53,345 nucleotides of DNA from Janthinobacterium sp. GW456P (GCF_002127655.1 NZ_NEHB01000005.1:1287-54631), one strand, 5' to 3'. Positions 1 to 9,384 are shown, numbered from the stretch's first letter. A program made the numbers and translations. The notes: generated from the letters alone by a model not told the origin.

Positions 1-85
1 GCAACAAGGCGATGCCTGCCTGCCGCTGGCGCCGGTTCAACTGCGCACACTGCGCGACAAAACGGAGCCAGTTGGCTTGCTGCAT
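1..85 (-). CDS. IS1595-family transposase, N-terminal fragment (runs off the left edge)
   Basis: The 28 codons seen start at ATG 85-83 after a GGGAG ribosome site and read MQQANWLRFVAQCAQLNRRQ, then RQAGIALL. The pattern of an aromatic-rich start followed by L-x-x-RQR resembles the N-terminal helix that precedes the zinc-ribbon in IS1595 transposases. The deleted copy near 32.4 kb starts MPPAKWLRPF at the same distance from its terminus. The catalytic part lies outside the window, so whether this copy is intact is unknown. Confidence 0.6.
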   Translation of the reverse strand, partial: MQQANWLRFVAQCAQLNRRQRQAGIALL

Positions 86-175
86 GATCGGCTCCCTGCG
101 TGGTGGGTATGCAGAGTCAGACAGCGCAGCGCAGGGAAGATTCCGGTACTTCCCCTATTTGCCGATGACAGAGCC
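1..175 (-). mobile_element. IS1595-family insertion sequence, one terminus, truncated by window edge
   Basis: The outer end is at 175 and on the minus strand begins GGCTCTGTCATCGGCAAATA. The same 90-bp stretch, end to transposase start codon, recurs with identical length and high identity at 32417-32506, where both ends and a target duplication are visible. That comparison defines this boundary. The element continues left of the window, so its length, other end and target duplication cannot be seen. Assignment to IS1595 (ISXO2-like) rests on the protein ends seen here and in the second copy and is from memory of the family. Confidence 0.7.
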
Positions 176-178
176 TTT

Positions 179-694
179 TTATTTGCTGCGCGCGAGGGGC
201 GCCGCTTCGCAGCGGCCCCGCGTCATGGGGAAGGCGATGGTGGTGAGCTTGCCCTTCAAGGTGCCGGTAATGCTGGCGTGCAAGATGCGTTCGCTGTCAT
301 GGCGGTAAGTGATGCGGCTCGGAAAGTCATTGTCCAGGTTGGCGAAGATGAATTCATTCGGCTTGTCCTGGCGCAGCAGGTTGAAGATCACGGGCGGCTC
401 GCCCGACGGCTGCACGATGTAGGCCAGCTGGCCCGGTTCCGTGAGGCGGATCTGCACGAATTCAAAGGCCGTCGTCTTGCCGCCCTTGACGGTGCGGCTG
501 GTGCCGAGGAGGGTACCGCCGGCGGCCGTGCTCCATTGTTCCCCGGAACCGGGTTCGGCGCCGTCGACGTTCCAGCAACCGGCCAGCCAGGCCAGCTTGT
601 CCACGGTTTCCGGCGGCGGCACGGTCTTGTCGGCGGCCTGGGCGGCTCCCATGGCCAGCAGCGCTGCCAACAGGGTGGGGATCAGTCCTTGCAT
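179..694 (-). CDS. Secreted DUF6265 (lipocalin-like) protein
   Basis: A 171-residue protein with a cleavable signal peptide (hydrophobic residues 5-20, cleavage after AQA). The mature start carries the WLAGCW motif near residue 36, the signature of DUF6265, followed by alternating beta-strand sequence and a late FPSRITYRHD segment. The family is a small beta-barrel found in the periplasm and its ligand is unknown to me. The reading frame ends only four bases before the terminus of the insertion sequence, but the domain looks complete, so the element seems to have landed just after the gene. It is 74 bp downstream of the kinase gene on the same strand and could be cotranscribed with it. Confidence 0.75.
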   Translation of the reverse strand: MQGLIPTLLAALLAMGAAQAADKTVPPPETVDKLAWLAGCWNVDGAEPGSGEQWSTAAGGTLLGTSRTVKGGKTTAFEFVQIRLTEPGQLAYIVQPSGEPPVIFNLLRQDKPNEFIFANLDNDFPSRITYRHDSERILHASITGTLKGKLTTIAFPMTRGRCEAAPLARSK

Positions 695-768
695 GCGGTC
701 TCCTCGTCGTATCGTTCAGCGGAGCAGGGCGCCCGGCGATGTTCCGGCCCGATGCTGCCTGGCAGGGA

Positions 769-1482
769 TTATTCTTTCGGACTAATGCGCGGCAAGACGG
801 CGGTCAGGGCCATGCCGCCTTGCGGATTTGCCGTCAGGCTCAGACTGCCGCCGAGGTAATGCACGCGCTCGCGGACGGCGCGCAGGCCGTGCTTGCTCAT
901 TTCGACGGGCTCGCTGGCCGGCAAGCCGCTGCCGTTATCCTTCACGGTCATCATCAGCGCCTCGTCGTTGTCGTCGATGATGATATCGACTTCGCTCGCC
1001 TGTGCGTGCGCGGCGATATTGCTGAGCGCCTCTTCCAGGGTGCGCAGCAGGGCCACGCCCACGTTGCGCGGGCAAATCAGTTCATCTTCGGGCAGGCTGC
1101 AGCGCACGGTGATCTTGTGCTGTTCCGCAAATTGCGCGGCCAGTTCGCCCAGCGCCACATTCACCCCGAGAAACTCCAGCTTGTCGTTCCACAGCTTCAT
1201 CTGCATTTGCCGGTTGGTCTCAATCACATTCAGCAGCAATTGCTTCATGGTCGCGGCGCGGTCGAGCAAGGCCGCTTCCTGCGGCATTTTTTGCGTCAGC
1301 AGCGACAGGTGCATGGTCAGCGCCGTCAGCGACGAGCCGAGGCTGTCGTGCAGCTGGCGCGACAGGGCGCGCCGTTCATTGTCCCAGCTGGTGTTGACAT
1401 GACCGAGCAACTCGCTGAGATCGGCGGCGCGTTCCGCATCGGCCTGGGCCGCTTCCTTGTTCGGATGTGTTTGTGCGGACAT
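769..1482 (-). CDS. Sensor histidine kinase, NarL/NarX type (HisKA_3), soluble
   Basis: A short cytoplasmic kinase of 237 residues with no membrane segment. The dimerisation helix contains RQLHDSLGSSL, with phospho-acceptor His45, the HisKA_3 form that pairs with LuxR/NarL-type regulators. The ATPase part follows: N-box-like EEALSNIAAHA near 160, G1 box DNGSGL near 196, and GLRAVRERVHYLGG near 210-225. It has no sensory domain, so its input must come through the short N-terminal helix or a partner. No response regulator gene lies beside it, making it an orphan kinase here. Translation from ATG 1482 fits the family. Confidence 0.85.
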   Translation of the reverse strand: MSAQTHPNKEAAQADAERAADLSELLGHVNTSWDNERRALSRQLHDSLGSSLTALTMHLSLLTQKMPQEAALLDRAATMKQLLLNVIETNRQMQMKLWNDKLEFLGVNVALGELAAQFAEQHKITVRCSLPEDELICPRNVGVALLRTLEEALSNIAAHAQASEVDIIIDDNDEALMMTVKDNGSGLPASEPVEMSKHGLRAVRERVHYLGGSLSLTANPQGGMALTAVLPRISPKE

Positions 1483-2188
<706 letters not shown>

Positions 2189-2196
2189 ACCGTCGG

Positions 2197-2252
2197 GCAC
2201 ATGAAAAAAACCGGCAAGCCATCAACGTGGCTTGCCGGTTTTTTTCATGTGC
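2197..2252. terminator. Bidirectional intrinsic terminator with 25-bp perfect stem
   Basis: Arms 2197-2221 and 2228-2252 are perfect reverse complements around a 6-base loop (TCAACG). The GC core GGCAAGCCA is flanked by A7/T7 runs, so it works on both strands, serving the gene ending at 2188 (+) and the one ending at 2269 (-). Confidence 0.92.
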
Positions 2253-2268
2253 GGCGCGGCGTAAAAAC

Positions 2269-3252
2269 TCAGGCGATCGACGGGATGTTGTTTTTTTGCA
2301 TATTCACCTGCGAGGCGATCACCTCGTGCGGGATGCAGCAAAAGCGGTTCTTGCCGGCGCGCTTGGCTTCGTACAAGGCCGTGTCGGCCGCGCCCAGCAG
2401 GGATTCGACGGTGCTGGCGTCGTCCGGGTAGATGGCGATGCCGATGCTGGTCGACAGGCGCAGGGTCAGGTCGTTGATGAAATACGGCTCGGAAATGACT
2501 TCGATCAGCTTGGCGGCCGGTTCGCGCGCGTCACCCTTGCCGGCCAGGTTGCCCAGCACGATGACGAATTCGTCGCCGCCGATGCGCGCCACCGTGTCTT
2601 CCTTGCGCGATGCGCTCACCAGGCGGGTCGCCACCATTTTCAGGATTTCATCGCCATAGCCGTGGCCGTAACTGTCGTTGATGGCCTTGAAACCGTCCAG
2701 GTCGAGGTACAGGATGGCCGACTTGCCGCGGCTGCGGGCCGATTGCTGCAAGGTATGCTCGATGCGGTCTTCCAGCAGGCGCCGGTTCGGCAAGCCCGTC
2801 AGCGGATCGTGCAGCGCCAGTTCCTGCTGCTGCTTGCTGTATTGCGCCAGTTCCTTGTACAGCAGGCGCACTTCCAGCATGTTGTGGATGCGCTTGTGCA
2901 CTTCCATCAGGTCGAAGGGCTTGCTGATGAAGTCGCGCGCGCCCGCTTCCAGGGCGGCGATCTTGAAACTCGGCTGTGCCGTCAGGGCCAGCACGGGCAG
3001 GTAGCCGCCATGCTCGATTTCCTTCAAGCCTTTCATGACCTGGAAACCATTGAGTTCCGGCATTTGCAGATCCAGCAAGATCAGGTCGTAGCAATGCTCC
3101 CGGTGCAGAGGGCAAACCTGGGCCGGACGCATGGTGGCCGTCACATTGGTGTAGCCGGCATCGCGCAGGATTTCCAGCATCAGGTCAACATTGTCGGGTG
3201 AATCGTCGACGACCAAAATTTTGGCTTTCAAAATCTCATCTTGGCTGGGCAT
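2269..3252 (-). CDS. Response regulator with GGDEF output (diguanylate cyclase)
   Basis: A 327-residue two-domain protein. The receiver (about 10-125) has acidic pocket D16-D17, phospho-acceptor D61 in LILLDLQMP, T91 and K111 in SKPFD. The GGDEF domain (about 148-312) has DPLTGLPNR, DLDGFKAIND, and the intact catalytic GGDEF at 225-229. An RxxD inhibitory site (RKED, 216-219) lies five residues before it, so feedback inhibition by c-di-GMP is expected. The protein should make cyclic di-GMP when phosphorylated and so link a kinase to surface attachment or motility. The hybrid kinase gene upstream on the same strand (306 bp away) is a candidate partner, but this is inference. Confidence 0.92.
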   Translation of the reverse strand: MPSQDEILKAKILVVDDSPDNVDLMLEILRDAGYTNVTATMRPAQVCPLHREHCYDLILLDLQMPELNGFQVMKGLKEIEHGGYLPVLALTAQPSFKIAALEAGARDFISKPFDLMEVHKRIHNMLEVRLLYKELAQYSKQQQELALHDPLTGLPNRRLLEDRIEHTLQQSARSRGKSAILYLDLDGFKAINDSYGHGYGDEILKMVATRLVSASRKEDTVARIGGDEFVIVLGNLAGKGDAREPAAKLIEVISEPYFINDLTLRLSTSIGIAIYPDDASTVESLLGAADTALYEAKRAGKNRFCCIPHEVIASQVNMQKNNIPSIA

Positions 3253-3558
3253 GTAAGGTCTCGGTTATACGGTCTATGCAACGCTGGCTTCCACCGCAGA
3301 TGATGGGCTGACGGCGGTGGAGAAGATAGTAGCGCCTTGCAACAAGTTAGGGCGCACAACAGCGCTTGAGCTCGCTTCTGACGTTCTCGCCGGCCAAGGC
3401 CGCCGTCTCCCGCCTGCCGTGCAGGTGCTTTTCTGCATTTCAGTGTATCAAACTTTAGCTTAGTTGCTTGTAGGACAGAGCCGCGTCTGAAAGTAGGAAG
3501 GCTAGCCCATGAAAATAGTCATTTTGTACTGCATTATGTATTTCTTTGCATCATCTTT
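3253..3558. other. Intergenic region upstream of the diguanylate cyclase gene (306 bp)
   Basis: No credible coding sequence, RNA gene or long inverted repeat is seen. The stretch 3430-3558 is noticeably richer in A+T than the neighbourhood, as expected for a promoter of the minus-strand gene at 3252, but I could not settle on a specific -35/-10 pair. Confidence 0.4.
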
Positions 3559-6066
3559 TTAGGGCGGCGTATTGCTGCCCTCTTCTGGACGCTGCGCGAG
3601 GGAGCGCGTGGCGGCCAGTTGCGCTACGGCCGCCAGCAGTTCGGCTGGGTCGAGCGGTTTCGAGACCCAGGCCTGGAAACCGCTGGCCAGCGCCCGCTGG
3701 CGGTCCTGCGCTTGCGTGAACGCCGTCAGCGCCAGCGCAGGCAGGCGGGCCGCATCAGGGGAGGCGTGCGCGCGGATTTGCGCCAGCAAGTCGAAACCAT
3801 CGGCGTCGGGCATGCCGATGTCGCTGATCAGCACATGCGGGTGTACCTGCTCCAGCAGTTGCAGCGCTTGCGCCACGTTGCCGGCGCCATGCACTTCGGC
3901 GTTGCTGTCGCGCAGGATGCGCGCCGTCAGTTCGCGCGCGTCGGCCTCGTCATCGACCAGCAGGACGGTGACGCCGCGCAAGTCATGGCGGGCGGGCAAG
4001 TCGCCACTCTTTGGCCGCGCCGGCGCGGTTCGCGTCTCCAGGGGCAGGCGGACGGTAAAGCTGGCGCCCTGCATGTCGCCGGCACTGCTGACCGTGACCG
4101 TGCCGCCATGCTGCTCCACCAGGTGCTTGACGATCGCCAGTCCCAGCCCCAGGCCGCCATGCCGGCGCGTGGTGGAGGCGTCGGCCTGGCGGAAGCGGTC
4201 GAACACGTGGGGCAGGAAGTCTTTCTTGATGCCGACACCGTTGTCGCTCACCGTGATGGCCAGGCGGCTTGCCTCGCGGCGCACGCCGATCTCGACCCGG
4301 CCCCCTTGCGGCGTGAACTTCAGGGCATTCGACAACAGGTTCCAGATCACTTGCTGGATACGGCTGGGGTCGCCCGTGATCCTGCCCGCATCGCTGGCGA
4401 TGTCGCTGTGGATGGCGATGTGCTTGGCGTCGGCCGCCGGGCGCAGGGTTTCGATGGCCGAGGCGATGATGCTGGCGGGCACGATGGTTTGCAGGTCCAG
4501 CAGCACCTTGCCGGAAGTGATGCGGCTCATGTCGAGCAAGTCTTCGATCAGTTGCGCCTGCGCGCGCGCATTGCGTTCGATGCTTTGCAGGCCGCGGTGC
4601 AGGTCGGCCTGGTCGCGCGTGCCGCGCCGCAGCACTTGCGCCCAGCCCAGGATGGCCGACAGCGGCGTGCGCAGTTCGTGCGACAGCGTGGCGAGAAAAT
4701 CGTCTTTCAGCTGGTTCGTGCGTTCGGCGTCGGCGCGTGCCTCGCGCTCGCTGTCGAGCAGTACCTTGCGCTCTTCGGCGGCGCGCGTGGCGGCCGCGTA
4801 CAGGCGCGTATTGTCGAGCGCGACGGCGGCCTGGGCCGCGATGGCCGAGACGATGCGTTCGCTGCGCGCGCTGAACATGCCCGCTTGCGGATGGCCGAGC
4901 AGCAAGCGTCCCAGCAACAGGCCCGAGCGCGAACTGACGGGCAGGCTCAGGCAGCTGCGCAGCGGCGGCGCGCCGCCGGCGCTGGTGTCGGGCGCGGCCA
5001 GCAAGTCGTTCTGGCGCATGGCCGCTCCCTGGCGCAGTTCCGTGGCGATGGCATCGGCCTGGCGCAGGCTGATGCCGTTGACGGCGCGTGCCGCGGGCAG
5101 GGCGTCGGGATCGTCGTGGATATCGCCCGCATCATCATAGTAAAAGGCGCCGAAGCGCGCGCCGCTGATGCGCGTGGCCGCATCGACGGTTTCCTGCAGC
5201 AGGGCCGGCAAGTCGAGGGTGCTGGCCAGGGCCGCGCCCGTATTGTTGAGCAGCTCCAGTACGCGCGTTTCATCGCGCAAGGCTTCCTGCGCCCGCTTGA
5301 CCTGGTCGACGTCGGTGCTCGTGCCAAACCAGCGCAGCAGCTGGCCGCCCCGGTCGCGCACGGGGTTGGCGCGCGTCAGGAACCAGCGGTACTGGCCGTC
5401 GGCACCGCGGATGGGGAACTCCATTTCGAAGGGCGTGCCCTCGCGCAAGGCGGCCTTCCAGGCTTGCAGCATGGACGGCAGGTGCTGCGCGTCATAGGCG
5501 ATGCTCCAGCCGTCGCCCGCCATCTGTTCGGCAGTGGTGCCCGTGTAGTCGTGCCAGCGCTGGTTGTACCAGGCGATGGTGCCGTCGAAGCTGGCGATCC
5601 AGGCCAGTTGCGGGATGGAATTGGCCAGTGCGCGCAAGTCTTCCTCGCTGTGGCGCAAGTTTTCCTCGGCCGTCTTGCGCTGGCTGATGTCCTGGATGTA
5701 CGTGGTCAAGCCTTCGCTGGAAGGGAAGATGCGCACTTCCAGCCAGCGCCCCAGCGGCGGATACAGCAGTTCGAAACTGCAGCTGAGCTGCTGCGCCATG
5801 GCGCGCCGGTACTGGGTTTCCAGTTCCGTGCCATGCAGGGCGGGGCAGGCATGCCACAGGTTCTTGCCTGTCTTGCTGGGCCCGGGCGCGTGTTGCGGCG
5901 CCAGCATGGCGGCGCCGCGCGTATTGAGGTAGCGGATGGTCCAGTCGCGGTCGAGCAGGCAAAAGCCGTCGGTAATACTTTCCAGCAAGTTGGACAGGCG
6001 CTCGTCGGATAGGCTCAGCGGCGCTGATGGGGGAAGCAGATCTTGCTCGCGGTCATGCTTGGCCAT
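3559..6066 (-). CDS. Hybrid sensor histidine kinase, PAS-PAS-GAF-HisKA-HATPase-REC
   Basis: A soluble 835-residue kinase. Order: PAS 1 (about 22-132), PAS 2 with PAC (about 142-260, including WYNQRWHDYTG), GAF (about 275-420), a coiled-coil linker, HisKA with H463 in [12 protein letters not shown], HATPase with N box NLLSNALKF, G1 DNGVGI, G2 GLGLGLAIV, and a C-terminal receiver with D749 in ISDIGMPD. There is no HPt domain, so phosphate must leave via a separate protein or the receiver may act as a brake. No transmembrane segment is visible, so it senses a cytoplasmic signal. PAS 2 could bind a small ligand or cofactor, but nothing shows which. Confidence 0.9.
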   Translation of the reverse strand: MAKHDREQDLLPPSAPLSLSDERLSNLLESITDGFCLLDRDWTIRYLNTRGAAMLAPQHAPGPSKTGKNLWHACPALHGTELETQYRRAMAQQLSCSFELLYPPLGRWLEVRIFPSSEGLTTYIQDISQRKTAEENLRHSEEDLRALANSIPQLAWIASFDGTIAWYNQRWHDYTGTTAEQMAGDGWSIAYDAQHLPSMLQAWKAALREGTPFEMEFPIRGADGQYRWFLTRANPVRDRGGQLLRWFGTSTDVDQVKRAQEALRDETRVLELLNNTGAALASTLDLPALLQETVDAATRISGARFGAFYYDDAGDIHDDPDALPAARAVNGISLRQADAIATELRQGAAMRQNDLLAAPDTSAGGAPPLRSCLSLPVSSRSGLLLGRLLLGHPQAGMFSARSERIVSAIAAQAAVALDNTRLYAAATRAAEERKVLLDSEREARADAERTNQLKDDFLATLSHELRTPLSAILGWAQVLRRGTRDQADLHRGLQSIERNARAQAQLIEDLLDMSRITSGKVLLDLQTIVPASIIASAIETLRPAADAKHIAIHSDIASDAGRITGDPSRIQQVIWNLLSNALKFTPQGGRVEIGVRREASRLAITVSDNGVGIKKDFLPHVFDRFRQADASTTRRHGGLGLGLAIVKHLVEQHGGTVTVSSAGDMQGASFTVRLPLETRTAPARPKSGDLPARHDLRGVTVLLVDDEADARELTARILRDSNAEVHGAGNVAQALQLLEQVHPHVLISDIGMPDADGFDLLAQIRAHASPDAARLPALALTAFTQAQDRQRALASGFQAWVSKPLDPAELLAAVAQLAATRSLAQRPEEGSNTPP

Positions 6067-6266
6067 CGGAAATCCTGCAACAATGAATCTGCCGCACGGG
6101 CTCTGGTCCCGCCGGGCCGCCGTCGCTAAGCTCAGTTAAATAGGTCATGATGCTCAATGTCCGCCGTCATGCATCAGGGGAGGCAAAAGCGCCCCTGTCT
6201 GGCTGGTATTGTAGCCCCAAGCGGCGCACCGCCACCGCACGCTTGCGCGCCGCCTGCAGATAGCAC

Positions 6267-6295
6267 TGGACAGGCTGGAAAGCAGTCCCTATAAT
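6267..6295 (+). promoter_or_regulatory. Strong sigma-70 promoter of stable-RNA type
   Basis: TGGACA (6267-6272), 17-bp spacer, TATAAT (6290-6295), then a CCCGC discriminator. GC-rich discriminators after a perfect -10 are typical of stringently controlled rRNA and tRNA promoters. The first mature tRNA starts about 200 bases downstream. Confidence 0.65.
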
Positions 6296-6454
6296 CCCGC
6301 TTCTTTCGAGGCAGCAACTCCTCGATTCGCTGGATACGACTGTGGAAGCAGAAGTGCCTATCGATAAAAAGGCGTCAGCTTTTGGCAGTGAAAAGGGAGT
6401 CGATCGTGCGGGGCGGTATTCTGCAAAATCAGCTAAGCGATTGAAAAATCGAAC

Positions 6455-6483
6455 TTTTCAAAGCGAAATGAATACGCTATAAT
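6455..6483 (+). promoter_or_regulatory. Proximal tRNA-Arg promoter
   Basis: TTTTCA (6455-6460), 17-bp spacer, perfect TATAAT (6478-6483), ending 10 bases before the mature tRNA. The AT-rich stretch upstream (6440-6460) could act as an UP element. Confidence 0.7.
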
Positions 6484-6493
6484 GTTTGCCTGC

Positions 6494-6570
6494 GCGGCTG
6501 TAGCTCAGCTGGATAGAGTACTTGGCTACGAACCAAGGGGTCGTGGGTTCAATTCCTGCCAGCCGCACCA
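6494..6570 (+). tRNA. tRNA-Arg (anticodon ACG), copy 1
   Basis: A 77-nt cloverleaf with acceptor GCGGCTG/CAGCCGC, anticodon stem CTTGG/CCAAG with loop CTACGAA giving anticodon ACG, T-arm with TTCAATT, and an encoded CCA end. A34 is expected to be deaminated to inosine by TadA to read CGU, CGC and CGA codons. First of three identical tandem copies. Confidence 0.98.
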
Positions 6571-6652
6571 GAATACTGAAAATCAGACTTTGCCTGGTTT
6601 TGTTGTGACAAGTTTCACCTCCATGTTGTTGATGGAATGTTGTAGAAGTTTT

Positions 6653-6729
6653 GCGGCTGTAGCTCAGCTGGATAGAGTACTTGGCTACGAACCAAGGGGT
6701 CGTGGGTTCAATTCCTGCCAGCCGCACCA
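6653..6729 (+). tRNA. tRNA-Arg (anticodon ACG), copy 2
   Basis: Identical over 77 nt to copy 1, including the encoded CCA. It lies 82 bases after copy 1 with no obvious promoter of its own, so it is probably processed from a shared precursor. Confidence 0.98.
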
Positions 6730-6820
6730 GTATTTATTAGTATCGTTGCCGGAATGAAGTTCGCTTCGTTCCGATGAAAGTTTCAAGCTTCGCGCCGTTC
6801 GGTGAAGTGTGTCAGAGTTT

Positions 6821-6897
6821 GCGGCTGTAGCTCAGCTGGATAGAGTACTTGGCTACGAACCAAGGGGTCGTGGGTTCAATTCCTGCCAGCCGCACCA
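6821..6897 (+). tRNA. tRNA-Arg (anticodon ACG), copy 3
   Basis: Identical to copies 1 and 2. It lies 91 bases after copy 2 and 15 bases before a strong terminator, so it ends the tandem transcription unit. Confidence 0.98.
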
Positions 6898-6912
6898 GTA
6901 TCAGCAGTAGTG

Positions 6913-6950
6913 AAAAAACCCGGAAAGTTCGCTTTCCGGGTTTTTTTTAG
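6913..6950 (+). terminator. Intrinsic terminator of the tRNA-Arg array
   Basis: Arms 6913-6927 and 6932-6946 (core CCCGGAAAG/CTTTCCGGG) around a TTCG loop, followed by a T run to 6948. The A run on the other side lets it also serve the minus-strand gene ending at 7015. Confidence 0.9.
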
Positions 6951-7014
6951 TCCAGCGAAAGGCAAGCCTGCAGCGCGCCGCCCCATCGCGGCGCGCTCCA
7001 GCGGCCGGGCCCCG

Positions 7015-9156
7015 TCAGTTCGGATAAGGCTGGCCCGACGACGCCTGGTTGCCCAGGACGATGGTGGTTAGCCACAGTCCGCCGCTTGTCACGGGACCGG
7101 TGAACTTGAACAGCGAGGCGCCAGATTGCGCCGGGTCCGCCACGTTCGACGCCAGCGTATTGAGCCCCGAGGTCGTGAACGTGCACGAGGTTTCCTGTCC
7201 AACCGCATTTTGCTCCGCGTTCAGCACCGGCGTGGCGCCATTGAACAAGTATAGGCCGCAATTGTCCATTTTCGATCCGTAGGTGGCCGACTGCGTGTAA
7301 TGGAAGGTCACCGCGCCATCGAGCAGGGCGGCGGCGGGGATCGATGACAGTTTCGCCGGCGTGATGCTGGTGAGCGTGGCGAACAGGCTGGCCTGGTTGG
7401 CCTTGGCAAACGCTTTCGACAGGGGCACGGCATTGATCTGGAACGGGAAGGCGCTGACGGCGCCATTCGGCGTTTTCAGGGTCCACACGTAGATTTTTCC
7501 AGGCGCCACTTTCGTTTCGTCGATGCAAGCCGTGCCCGCGCCCAGGCCCGGCGTATTGGCGGGCAGGCTGGCCAGATCCTGGCAGCTCTGGATGGCTTCC
7601 GCGTTATTGTAGAAAGTGCTGGCGGCGCCATTGCTGTCGGCCACCCGCATGTGGGTATAGCCGGTGGCCGGCAGGATCAGCTGCAGTTTGCTGCCGGCCG
7701 TGCCCGGTATCTGGAAGTCGCCGAACGTCGTCAGGCCCGGTCCCCGCACGTCGATCTTGTTGACGGCCGGATTTTCCTGCAGCACGGTGTCGAGCTCGAC
7801 GTGCGCTGCCCATTCGCGCGCAAAGCTGGCCGTACCTGCAGCATCGAGGCTGCGCTGGATGCGCGCATTCATGTGCATGTCCAGGTGGCCGCTGCCGGCC
7901 AGTTTCCAGCCGCCGGCGCAGCCGCTGGTGTCGCCCGTCTTGACCAGCTTCCAGTTGAGCATGCCCGCATCTGTTCCTATGCGCAACTGTACCCATGCGC
8001 TGCTGGGCTTGCCTGAAGTGAAGGTGATGGCCGTCGCCCCGGCACCGAGGCGATTGCCGATGAAGTCGGCCACGCGCGTCGTCGAGGTGCTGCTGGCGGA
8101 CGTCAAGGTGGCGATTTCATCGGCGCTCAAGGGCTGCATGCTGACGCTGGACAGGCCCAGCGCCTCGATCGTCAGACCCGCATGGGCGGCCTGGTCCGCG
8201 CTGCTCAGGGCGGACACAATGTCGGCCTTGCCCACTGCCGTGCCCATATTGAAGGTGTCGTCGATGAACGGCGACACGGCCGCCGCCGACGGCACGACGA
8301 AGCCCGTCTTCGGATACAGGGCGCTGAGCGAGGCCATGCAGGCGCGGATTTCCGGCAAGACAGTGGCCGCGGCCGTCGCCTTGGCCAGGTCGGCGTCCGA
8401 TGGCGGCGTCGCTGCCGGTATCGTCGGCGCGCCGCCGGCGGCGGCCGGCAGGGTCACGCTGCCCAGCGCGCTATTCGTGGCGATCAGGGTGACGGTGGCC
8501 ATGGCGCCCTGCGCTTCCGCGGGCGCGACGAGGATCTGGTCCAGCACGGCATCCATGCCCGTGCCGTTGGCAACAAAGGCGCCCGTCAGCGGATTGGTAT
8601 TGCCGGTATTAATCGGTTTGATCATGGCGACGACGGCGGCCACGGCCGCATCAAGCCGTTGCTGGGTCGCGGCAGCCGCCAGCGCCGCGGTGCAGGCGGC
8701 CGATACCGTATTGGCAACGGGAGCGCAGACGGTGGCCAGGGCCGTGCCGCCGGGCTGGCCTGACGCCGTGGAGACGATCAGGTCGGTCAGCGGCGTGATG
8801 TTGACGGTCTGTCCCGCCGCGGTGGCGATGGAGTTGAGGGTGACTTGCTTGCCGCCGGACGTGCCGGTGATGCTGAGGAAAAACGGCGCCGTCATGCCGG
8901 CGACGTCGACCGTAAAGGCCCCGCCGGCGCCGGTACTGACCGCCGTGGACACTTTGCCCTTGCTATCGATGGCTACCACGCTGCCCGAGATGGGGGCGCC
9001 GACGGCGGCAGTGCCGCTGAGCGTCGTTGCCGGCGGCGGCACGACGGGCGGAATCGGGTCGGCGGTGCTGCTGCTACTGCCGCCGCCACAGGCGGCAAGA
9101 AGGAGGGTGGCCGCGCAGGCGGCGGCCAGAGGTAATTTATGCAAGTTTATTTTCAT
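7015..9156 (-). CDS. Large outer-membrane or periplasmic lipoprotein of unknown function
   Basis: A 713-residue protein with a lipoprotein signal: basic start, hydrophobic core, and lipobox L-A-A-C with Cys23 followed by a GGGSSSS and Pro-rich linker. Residues about 43-125 (TLSGTAAVGAPISGSVVAID and on) look like a carboxypeptidase-regulatory or Ig-like beta-sandwich repeat that often follows such linkers. The rest is Ala/Thr-rich and I recognise no enzyme motif. Several isolated Cys residues could form disulfides in the C-terminal half. It sits between tRNA-Arg copies 3 and 4 on the opposite strand, with terminators on both flanks, so it is an independent unit. Confidence 0.75.
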   Translation of the reverse strand: MKINLHKLPLAAACAATLLLAACGGGSSSSTADPIPPVVPPPATTLSGTAAVGAPISGSVVAIDSKGKVSTAVSTGAGGAFTVDVAGMTAPFFLSITGTSGGKQVTLNSIATAAGQTVNITPLTDLIVSTASGQPGGTALATVCAPVANTVSAACTAALAAAATQQRLDAAVAAVVAMIKPINTGNTNPLTGAFVANGTGMDAVLDQILVAPAEAQGAMATVTLIATNSALGSVTLPAAAGGAPTIPAATPPSDADLAKATAAATVLPEIRACMASLSALYPKTGFVVPSAAAVSPFIDDTFNMGTAVGKADIVSALSSADQAAHAGLTIEALGLSSVSMQPLSADEIATLTSASSTSTTRVADFIGNRLGAGATAITFTSGKPSSAWVQLRIGTDAGMLNWKLVKTGDTSGCAGGWKLAGSGHLDMHMNARIQRSLDAAGTASFAREWAAHVELDTVLQENPAVNKIDVRGPGLTTFGDFQIPGTAGSKLQLILPATGYTHMRVADSNGAASTFYNNAEAIQSCQDLASLPANTPGLGAGTACIDETKVAPGKIYVWTLKTPNGAVSAFPFQINAVPLSKAFAKANQASLFATLTSITPAKLSSIPAAALLDGAVTFHYTQSATYGSKMDNCGLYLFNGATPVLNAEQNAVGQETSCTFTTSGLNTLASNVADPAQSGASLFKFTGPVTSGGLWLTTIVLGNQASSGQPYPN

Positions 9157-9384
9157 GACATCCCCTTGGTATTTTTTTTGGAATTACTGCTAGTAAACAT
9201 TCTCAAAGTTTTCCATAAATTGCAATTTATTTTTCTTGGATGCATTAATAATGGCCAATCAGTCATCGGCGTGTCGGTTTTGCGCCGCAATCAGAAAATC
9301 AATATGATTAAAAATGCAAGTGCGCGGGGCGGCCGGTGAAAAACCGGTGAGGGCGTCAATTGTGAAATATCGCCGCCACGCCCT

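Larger units (their letters stand above)
6067..6493. other. Intergenic region between hybrid kinase and tRNA array (427 bp)
   Basis: It holds the promoter of the minus-strand kinase gene near its left end, a strong rrn/tRNA-type promoter at 6267-6295 and a second promoter at 6455-6483 next to the first tRNA. Between these two is a leader-like stretch with a small hairpin, TCGAGG at 6307-6312 with CCTCGA at 6321-6326. No coding potential is seen. Confidence 0.55.

Noticed and set aside
3619..6012. Open frame of 797 codons on the plus strand
   Set aside because: It lies opposite the hybrid kinase, whose domains are complete. The product is Arg/Gln/Ala-rich without any motif.
6458..6757. Repeated short frames reading MRLAGIEPTTPWFVAKYSIQ
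   Set aside because: They are translations of the tRNA-Arg genes, not proteins.
6494..6897. Regularly spaced repeats that could be read as a CRISPR array
   Set aside because: The 77-nt units fold as tRNA-Arg with CCA ends, and the spacers are of uneven length (82 and 91).
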